Assembly (NCBI RefSeq): GCF_017874215.1
Contig: NZ_JAGGLB010000018.1
Location: 1 to 64,000 of the forward strand
Direction of reading: 5' to 3'
DNA: 64,000 bases
Source of the DNA: Paenibacillus eucommiae
GTDB lineage: Bacteria; Bacillota; Bacilli; Paenibacillales; NBRC-103111
Below, one piece after another: positions 59,001 to 64,000 of the stretch (position 1 is the first letter of the stretch; each line of letters starts with the position of its first letter). A program made the translations under genes and the position numbers. The notes under the pieces were generated by a model that saw nothing but the letters and a program-made list of their open reading frames with translations, ran no database searches and had not been told where the DNA came from.

Positions 59001-60675
59001 ACTGCCATTTCCGGGAGACACCCGTTATGCTTGTAAAGACGAATCCGAGCTCTATGCAGTCCTTTCCACCTCAGAGAGTGCCAGGCTCTTTATTCTCAAA
59101 CGTTACACAGAAAACAGGCTGTCCTTTACAACAGCCGAGCTGGCTGATAGATATGGACTTCCCGCAGAAATTGTCACTGCATGGATTCAAGCCGGGGTCG
59201 AGCAAGGCTTTCTGCAGCAAGCCCCTTTTGCCATTTCCCAGACGGAGGCGCTCTGGTCAAGCACGAAAGTAGCTTCGCGGCTGATCCGCCTGTCCCTTCA
59301 GGCATACCGCCGCAACCGCGAGGCCCTGTCTCCACTCGTTTATTTGCAGCATCTGCTGCTGCGCCAAGGTTTGACAACTGTTTTATCCCGGGGAGCGGCG
59401 CTGAAAGGTTCTTCAAACGAAGGAGATTCCTTCCGTGATGTGATTCGCAATTTGGAGGGATTTTTTCTACCGCTCTCCTTATGGGAAGCAGTACTTTTTC
59501 CGGCACGTATGCCTGCTTACAAAAAACAGGATCTCGACCAAATGTGCGCGGCTGGTGAGGTTTTTTGGGTGGGACGTAAAGATCCTGAGGAAAAAGAAGG
59601 CAGAATCGCTTTTTTCCTGGCGGAAAGCTCCCTGCTCTTCGAGCCTTTCATACCAGTAAAAAAAGAAAGTGCCCACCCCGCACTTCTGGCTCTGCTTCGT
59701 GAGCGCGGAGCACGCTTCTTGAGCAAGCTGGCTATTGAGACGGATCAACAACCTTCCCTGCTGCTAAGCGAGCTGCTGGAGCTGGTATGGGAGGGCCACG
59801 CCGCCAATGATCAGTTCTCTCCACTTCGCCTGCATGCGCAAGGCGGGAACAAAAAAAACGATAAATTCCATTCCGGGCTAGGGCGCTGGTATGCCTTTGA
59901 AGAACCGACACCCGCCTACAATGCAGAAGAGTCCGCCGTCAAATGGACGCATCATCTGCTGGAACGGTACGGCATTATTACTAAAGATCTTGTAGCGGCG
60001 TTTTCTCCCTTTTCGTGGGACACAATCATACAGGTGCTAAAGCAATTCGAGGAGTGGGGTATCGTTGTACGGGGTCTTTTCATTGAGACATTACCGCAGC
60101 TTCAATTTACTACCAAGGAATTTCTGTCTTCCCTGCAGCAGCCCACATCACTAAACCATACAGACGGGCTTATCCTGCTGCCTTCCGTAGATCCTGCCAA
60201 CCCATTCGGGTTGATGCTTCCCTGGCCTACTGAAACAGGAATATCCTTCTCCCGTAAAGCCAACAACTATTTAGTTCTTAAGGGAAGCCAATGGATCTAC
60301 TGGATCGAAAATAATGGCAGGCGCATTTATCGCATGGATCAGTTAAACCAAGAAACGCCGAAGGATTCGTCCGCGGAGCAAGATAATCAAGATAACCTAG
60401 ATAATCTTGATTATCTAGGTTATCTTGATCGTGTGACTAACTTATCAAATTTCTCTAATTTATCTGCCTTATCTGACTCCTCTACCCTCCATATTCAAGA
60501 AGAGCTCAGAACCATTTTCCAACTATGCCTGCGTCAGCAAAGCCTGCGCAAAATCGTGGTCGAAGCATGGAATGGAACCAAAATTACTGAAGCCCCTCAG
60601 CGTGAATATTTGGAACAGCTTGGAGCCGAGCGCGACAGAAACAGCTTTGTTCTTTGGCCTAGCCAACTGGGCTGA
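56095..60675 (+). CDS. lhr: Lhr-like DEAD/DEAH-box ATP-dependent helicase
   Basis: 1526 aa. Motif I SSPTGSGKTLAALLP, Ia-region RVLYVTPLKALNNDI, Ib PPDLLVTTPESLYLLL, motif II VDEIHDLAADKRG (DEIH), motif III GVSATQKP, motifs IV-VI through ALVFANSRRLCERL, SSLELGIDVGHVDLVIQIDS and RIGRAGHAVGD. These mark a large helicase-related (Lhr) superfamily 2 enzyme with the winged-helix and C-terminal domains characteristic of Lhr-Core plus CTD. Lhr translocates 3'-5' on single-stranded DNA and is linked to DNA repair. Residues about 1420-1460 are an Asn/Leu/Asp-rich repetitive insert (DNLDNLDYLGYLDR, LSNFSNLSALSD) that contains a 21-bp DNA palindrome. The start ATG 56095 lacks a strong SD (GAGGAGCTG 18 bases upstream). 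Confidence 0.93.
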   Translation: MADAGIQEYGFHPVLEKWFIAHFKKPTAVQIEAWRQIGEGSHTLISSPTGSGKTLAALLPCLDRIAKSKLSFLESSSENRLENSTKNKSFGYKPGVRVLYVTPLKALNNDIEQHLFRFLEEIEHTAIHMPVEAGSKEPGHAWAGISVAVRTGDTSRSTRASMLKQPPDLLVTTPESLYLLLTSPRAREILKTVEQIIVDEIHDLAADKRGLHLSLTLERLAVWCGRPVQRIGVSATQKPIESVAQFLGGWENDQPRKVAIVESIADKRYELLVTMPEPALNRGDKEAVWTPLVERILQLMEGCRTALVFANSRRLCERLTLRLNDHVGHEIARSHHGSVAREKRLEVERQLKAGELRCLVATSSLELGIDVGHVDLVIQIDSPLSAASGIQRIGRAGHAVGDVSRGVLLARSRGLLPELAVLSRRIKNRDIEAIRIPRNGLAVLAQQIVAMVAMDDDWNLARLERMLAQSDSYCTLPPERLTAMLQVLAGFFPFVRPLLTWDRDTGLLQRLPATPMAALIGAGTIPQSTAFPVHHNETSLHLGELDEEFVHESSVGDVFQLGTASWRIVRIRHDRVYVAESANRYSEIPFWRGEAGGRSYELGRQTGELWRELSQRLQAGSGESLGGDGQPSAARTQRDLDALEWLSTEYAFDAEAGRSLLNLIHSQLAVNTVPTDQTVVIEVYADEHNQTHVVLHSLFGRIFNRTWLMAIDKKLRHKNCPPIFTNAKDNGIELIFPNDSDVIIQTILSLTAGQAERLIIDAIAESSMFPAVFRRLAETSLLLSRSFTRMPAWKKRLRSEELLKEAMPYKEDFPLLQETMRECIEEHLDITNVKQLLTSIALKHTHIAIHRNHFPSPLAGQFMFDYTSSKLYESDGLTRELQLELMGFSRQIAGELFGTEALKQAVDPEVIKAEEQRLEGSDQPAQSPADLLRQLKERGDMSLAELRSFAGEPTKGWLNELLSQHSIVSLPFPGDTRYACKDESELYAVLSTSESARLFILKRYTENRLSFTTAELADRYGLPAEIVTAWIQAGVEQGFLQQAPFAISQTEALWSSTKVASRLIRLSLQAYRRNREALSPLVYLQHLLLRQGLTTVLSRGAALKGSSNEGDSFRDVIRNLEGFFLPLSLWEAVLFPARMPAYKKQDLDQMCAAGEVFWVGRKDPEEKEGRIAFFLAESSLLFEPFIPVKKESAHPALLALLRERGARFLSKLAIETDQQPSLLLSELLELVWEGHAANDQFSPLRLHAQGGNKKNDKFHSGLGRWYAFEEPTPAYNAEESAVKWTHHLLERYGIITKDLVAAFSPFSWDTIIQVLKQFEEWGIVVRGLFIETLPQLQFTTKEFLSSLQQPTSLNHTDGLILLPSVDPANPFGLMLPWPTETGISFSRKANNYLVLKGSQWIYWIENNGRRIYRMDQLNQETPKDSSAEQDNQDNLDNLDYLGYLDRVTNLSNFSNLSALSDSSTLHIQEELRTIFQLCLRQQSLRKIVVEAWNGTKITEAPQREYLEQLGAERDRNSFVLWPSQLG
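60386..60429. repeat. Perfect 21-bp inverted repeat inside lhr
   Basis: 60386-60406 and 60409-60429 are exact reverse complements, separated by TT, giving a near-perfect 44-base palindrome within the coding frame (DNQDNLDNLDYLGYLDR). Extended self-complementarity of this length is unusual inside a coding sequence. Confidence 0.93.
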
Positions 60676-60930
60676 TCAATTAAGAGAAGTTGCTCTGCTT
60701 TGTCATTCAGATTACCCGCCTTGCACTTTCTTTGTATCTGGCAGGACACCTAAGGTAAGGCAGGGTAAGGCAGATAAGGCTGGGCAAGGCAAGCCCCCCT
60801 AAGCTTTGCGTGCAAAACAAACTGTTTGAAGCCTGCATAAGTGCAGGAATTATTACTTTTCAGCGAACATATGGCCCAAAAAGATGTAAAGTTGCAGGTA
60901 TTTCAGCCGGGGATGATGACCTGTAAGGAT

Positions 60931-61076
60931 CTGTTACTTTTAGCGATGTTTTTCATCGCTAAAAGTAACAGGTCGTCTCCACATCCTCACTTTAACGATG
61001 AAAACCATCGTTAAAATCCCTTTTATCTACCCTTAAAGGCCATCTGTCCCGTTTTAGCGATGAAATACATCGTTAA
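60931..61076. repeat. Array of three TTTAACGATG-family hairpins, one greatly extended
   Basis: 60931-60971 is a perfect 18-bp-stem hairpin with T5 loop, with TAGCGATG/CATCGCTA replacing the TAACGATG/CATCGTTA of other copies. Units at 60991-61015 and 61052-61076 follow. Centres are 52 and 61 bases apart, as in the left-edge array. The downstream 61085-61240 has fragments of the structured element's tail (CGGACTGCCAGCA, CTGAGGAAAAGGGATAGTG, related to 25308-25320 and 25560-25579). No gene lies in 60803-61525; a short GGCAAGGCA-like repeat lies at 60740-60800. Confidence 0.87.
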
Positions 61077-61410
61077 GTCAAGCCCACGCTACATTTCGGA
61101 GGTGGGCGGGCTGCTTATTATCATTCTTCCTCCCAAATCCCCTCCCTCTCAGCTTGAAAATGCCGAACACGACATGCCAGCTCATACGGACTGCCAGCAG
61201 AGGTTGCTCTCCTGAGGAAAAGGGATAGTGACGGTAGGGAAAACGACGCTTCCTTTCTGATTCCTTCGAGTATTAATTGCACTATCGGTCACTTTATCAC
61301 TGTAATGATATATCACTGTAAAGTGGTGTCAATGCAAAATCCCACTGTAAATATAGAAACTGCTCCCTCCAAGCTTCCCCCAAAAAACTTATACGCGAAT
61401 AAAAACATAA

Positions 61411-61441
61411 CAAAAAACAAAAACACCCCAAAATGGAGTGT
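61411..61441 (-). terminator. Terminator of the YflT-like stress gene
   Basis: On the minus strand ACACTCC-ATTTT-GGGGTGT (one G-U) is followed by TTTTTGTTTTTTG. It lies 85 bases past the stop at 61526. Confidence 0.8.
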
Positions 61442-61525
61442 CCTGTTGATCTACTTAACTATTTAACTATCTATTTAGTTATCATATCTATACACATCTT
61501 TCATAACTTCCATTTCAGCTGTCTA

Positions 61526-62074
61526 TTACAGTCTTCTATTCGTATTAATATCCGTCTCATAGGGCTCATAAGATTCATAGGAGCTGGCATTCAATGAATT
61601 GTTAGTCCGGAACGTATTGTATGCATGGGGATCACGTTCTGCATGGGAATCCACAAGCACCAGAATATTTCCTTCTTTCACGTAGTTGTTGTAAATTTCG
61701 ACCTCATCCTCTGGAATGCCGAGTCCTATTAATCCACCTACCAGGCCTCCGGTGCCAGCTCCTACTGCTGCTCCAGTTAAAACCGCGGCAATAGGTCCGG
61801 CTGCTATAATAGGGCCCACCCCTGGAATAGCCAGTGCACCGATACCTGCCAACAGCCCCGTCACTCCTCCTAAAACACCGCCTGCCGCAGCTCCCGTAGC
61901 CAAACCTTCCGGTGCCTTAGATCCAGTCGTCTCGGTGACCGCGGATACCTCATCTCTATCTTTTGCAATAACGGAAATATCCTCTGATCTGTAGCCCTGC
62001 TGCTTCAAACCTTCGATCGCATTAATGGCCTCATTTTCTGTGTGAAACACGCCAACAATTTTCTTTTCGTTCAT
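61526..62074 (-). CDS. YflT-domain general stress protein with glycine zipper
   Basis: 182 aa from ATG 62074 with AAGGAGG upstream. MNEKKIVGVFHTENEAINAI, then EGLKQQGYRSEDISVIAKDR is the YflT-type (heat-induced stress) N-terminal domain. Residues about 58-118 are Gly/Ala-rich hydrophobic (GLATGAAAGGVLGGVTGLLA, TGAAVGAGTGGLVGGLIGLG), a glycine zipper that may enter membrane. The end (DEVEIYNNYVKEGNILVLVD) is a second alpha/beta part, with an acidic/Tyr tail. General-stress-protein 17M is a close description. Usually SigB-regulated in Bacillus; no promoter was recognised here. Confidence 0.85.
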   Translation of the reverse strand: MNEKKIVGVFHTENEAINAIEGLKQQGYRSEDISVIAKDRDEVSAVTETTGSKAPEGLATGAAAGGVLGGVTGLLAGIGALAIPGVGPIIAAGPIAAVLTGAAVGAGTGGLVGGLIGLGIPEDEVEIYNNYVKEGNILVLVDSHAERDPHAYNTFRTNNSLNASSYESYEPYETDINTNRRL

Positions 62075-62202
62075 GGATATTACCTCCTTAGCATTTTGTA
62101 GAAATTTTGTTTGGCAAACTTTTTTCATAAAAATTATAAACAATCGTCTAAAATGTTTGCTTAATTATGATTTTTTTGACTTGTTTATTACTTACCCTGA
62201 AA

Positions 62203-62230
62203 TCAAAAAAACGAAGCATCTCTGCTTCAT
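62203..62230 (-). terminator. Terminator of the cyclase gene
   Basis: On the minus strand GAAGCA-GAGA-TGCTTC followed by GTTTTTTT; its 5' arm overlaps the stop region of the cyclase gene. Confidence 0.85.
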
Positions 62231-64000
62231 TTGATAATTTGGATGCGAGTCAATGGGACTTCCTCATCGATCCCTTTCAACGAAGAAGAGAACGTCTCCA
62301 GCTTAATATGATTGCCTTCAAGAAGCCGTCTGACCTGTTCATAATTCCTGCATTCATCACTAATGATGACATCGCCGCCGCGGCTGAGCCCTTCAATTCT
62401 TGCCGCTATATTAACTGTCCGGCCAAAATAATCAAGCCGTTCGTTGGAAGTAACCACAATCGCGGGACCGTGATGCAGCCCTATTTTGATCACAATAGGA
62501 CTCTTATCGAGAAATGACATATTGAAACTGTCTACATGCCTCTGGATATCCAATGCTGCTTGCACAGCATGCTCAGGCTTTTCAAATATAGCCATGACAG
62601 CATCACCGATTGTTTTTACAAGCGTGCCTTGATTCAGGTGAATCCATTCTAGCAAAAAATCGAAATAACGCCTCACCTTCCCGTAAGCCTGCGCATCTCC
62701 GACATCCTCGTAATAAGCAGTAGAACCAAGCAAATCGCTAAAAAATAGCGTTACACTCTCCACCCCAACCTGCTGACCGGGCGCAAGCACCTCGGAGGAA
62801 AACATCCCCCGGAATTCATGCATCGTCGTTACTTTGGCGGCCGTTACTTTCTCATCTGTCCAATCACACTTCTCCAAAGCAATGGCAATTTCCGTAGTGC
62901 CTCTATTGATGATTTGAAGAACAGTTCCCGCTTCAGGCTCGTCCAGCTGCCGGGTTGACCAACCCGTTTCTGAGAAAAACAATTCATTGTTCCCATAGGA
63001 TGACCCAAGCGATGATGGTGATGGTGATGGTGGCGATACTTGTGATGAAAGGCGACTATTAAACCTGACGATATGATTCGATTTAAGTGTTCTTAAACGA
63101 TATTGATCGCTTGTGCCCGGATAGACCATTTCCGTGCTTTCTCCCGGCTGTAAATAAGCCTGGGCATAAATATGCGGCGTCAACATCGGTCCACCTATGC
63201 AAAACAGTTCCTTTCTCGCACTCCGGATAGTCGAATGAACGGTAAAGCAAAGCTCCACATAGCGATCAAAATTGGCTTCATAATTGATTCCACAAAAATC
63301 ACAGTGGAACTGGACGGAAAGCTTCGACAAGGTCTCTACCTGTGACTTGGAAACCCGGCAATTCGGACAAATTAGATGCCAGCTCAAGTTGGTAATGCCT
63401 ACTTTTGTGGCATATAAAAACAGCCTCAGCGCCTCTTCCCTTGATGTGCCCCAGATAGGAGCAAGCTGATAAGGATGCATATCCACCACTTCATCGTCAC
63501 CGCTATTTTGCAAATGCTGCTTCAAAGATTCGGTCAGTTCGGGATGCACCGGCATTTTTTTTAGCTCTGCTATTAATCGGTCCAGTTCTTGTGTATGAAT
63601 GCTCGATCCAGGAGCTGCTTGTGGCTTTTGCTCACTTTTTCCTAGCTCCAGAAGCTTCAAATACTGCTCCAAATATTTAATAACCTTACGCATTGAACCA
63701 GCGCCAGTTATGGGAATAACAGCTACTCCAAGTGCATTAGCAGGTGTAAACTCGCTGAACAACCGTACTAAAGTCGCCGGTTCACCATTCTCTCCTTTTG
63801 CATCGCTAAGCTCAATCCCGCCATAGAAACGTTGTAAAGGACCATCCTTATATTCTCTGATAACAGAATAGTAGGTATTTTTCTCCCATTGAAAGGGAGT
63901 TTCGTTCCACCGCATCGGAATTAGGCCTCCCACCTTGGCCAGCATTTCCCGCAGCAGCCCTCCATTACCTATAGAAGGAAGAACCATCTGGACGTTAAAG
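62227..64000 (-). CDS. Adenylate/guanylate cyclase domain protein, DUF5939-like, 5' end cut by the window edge
   Basis: At least 586 residues are visible. The frame is open to the right edge (64000); an ATG lies at 63987, but it may be internal. C-terminal residues about 390-560 are a class III nucleotide cyclase: VTLFFSDLLGSTAYYEDVGD (metal-binding Asp), TLVKTIGDAVMAIFEKPEHA, GLHHGPAIVVTSNERLDYFG (second metal region and purine-binding part) and VNIAARIEGLSRGGDVIIS. N-terminally it has a START/SRPBCC-like region (FQWEKNTYYSVIREYKDGPL) and a four-cysteine segment (CPNCR...CDFCG) fitting DUF5939. It likely makes cAMP or cGMP or binds nucleotide as a regulator. A neighbour beyond the edge may share its operon. 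Confidence 0.85.
   Translation of the reverse strand, partial: FNVQMVLPSIGNGGLLREMLAKVGGLIPMRWNETPFQWEKNTYYSVIREYKDGPLQRFYGGIELSDAKGENGEPATLVRLFSEFTPANALGVAVIPITGAGSMRKVIKYLEQYLKLLELGKSEQKPQAAPGSSIHTQELDRLIAELKKMPVHPELTESLKQHLQNSGDDEVVDMHPYQLAPIWGTSREEALRLFLYATKVGITNLSWHLICPNCRVSKSQVETLSKLSVQFHCDFCGINYEANFDRYVELCFTVHSTIRSARKELFCIGGPMLTPHIYAQAYLQPGESTEMVYPGTSDQYRLRTLKSNHIVRFNSRLSSQVSPPSPSPSSLGSSYGNNELFFSETGWSTRQLDEPEAGTVLQIINRGTTEIAIALEKCDWTDEKVTAAKVTTMHEFRGMFSSEVLAPGQQVGVESVTLFFSDLLGSTAYYEDVGDAQAYGKVRRYFDFLLEWIHLNQGTLVKTIGDAVMAIFEKPEHAVQAALDIQRHVDSFNMSFLDKSPIVIKIGLHHGPAIVVTSNERLDYFGRTVNIAARIEGLSRGGDVIISDECRNYEQVRRLLEGNHIKLETFSSSLKGIDEEVPLTRIQIIK

Noticed and set aside
60572..60802. 76-codon plus-strand frame at the end of lhr
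   Set aside because: It overlaps lhr out of frame and ends in the GGCAAGGCA-type repeat; no SD.

Overview
The window looks like chromosomal DNA of an endospore-forming, moderate-GC Firmicute, most likely Paenibacillus or a close relative. The evidence is strong Shine-Dalgarno sites (AGGAGG-type), TTG and GTG starts, many sporulation and germination genes (ytrH, ytrI, five YheC/YheD-type ATP-grasp genes, a GerPA/PF-like gene, a CotD-like coat gene, gerE), S-layer-homology surface proteins, and gene order around dnaE/accDA/pyk/ytrHI/ytpI/ytoI that matches the Bacillus subtilis ytr-yto region. This is an inference from gene content; no database was searched.

Layout. 1-0.34 kb: non-coding hairpin repeats. 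0.37-9.2 kb: a minus-strand housekeeping block, dnaE, a 62-aa gene, accD, accA, pyk, an acyl-CoA thioesterase and fxsA. accD/accA/pyk overlap, and ytsJ and pfkA of the B. subtilis order are missing. 9.3-13.8 kb: ytrH-ytrI behind a good SigE-type promoter, an orphan ComQ-like prenyl synthase gene divergent from a 51-aa gene, ytpI, ytoI and a small membrane protein gene. 13.9-16.7 kb: glcD-glcF glycolate oxidase pair. 16.7-17.6 kb: a gene-free stretch with a large structured repeat, small hairpins and a 9-bp tandem repeat. 17.6-25.1 kb: an acyltransferase, then five tandem ATP-grasp genes. 25.1-25.7 kb: a second copy of the structured repeat. 25.8-31.2 kb: GerP-like protein, DeoR regulator, CotD-like coat protein, HAD phosphatase, and an rpiR-nagB-nagA amino-sugar operon. 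31.2-35.4 kb: short palindromic repeats, a small HTH protein, a duplicated PgpA-type protein, a metallo-beta-lactamase-fold hydrolase translationally coupled to a methyltransferase, and a DUF6483-like protein. 35.5-39.4 kb: two cupredoxin surface proteins with a downstream ECF sigma factor and its RskA-type anti-sigma factor. 39.6-55.0 kb: a carbohydrate-uptake island (SLH/DUF4838 protein, LamG-propeller protein, ABC importer without ATPase, membrane AraC regulator, divergent membrane-anchored binding protein) bounded by two direct copies of the gerE 3' flank, with a frameshifted aspartic protease at one end. 55.0-64 kb: gerE, a lipoprotein, an Lhr helicase, a third repeat cluster, a YflT-type stress protein and a nucleotide cyclase cut by the right edge.

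The least explained features are (i) a dispersed non-coding element whose long hairpin shows compensatory base changes between two copies and which travels with evenly spaced TTTAACGATG hairpins (11 in the window, four loci), (ii) the five-gene ATP-grasp operon, (iii) the cupredoxin / Yx(FWY)xxD surface redox cluster with its own sigma/anti-sigma pair, and (iv) the direct repeats around the carbohydrate island.
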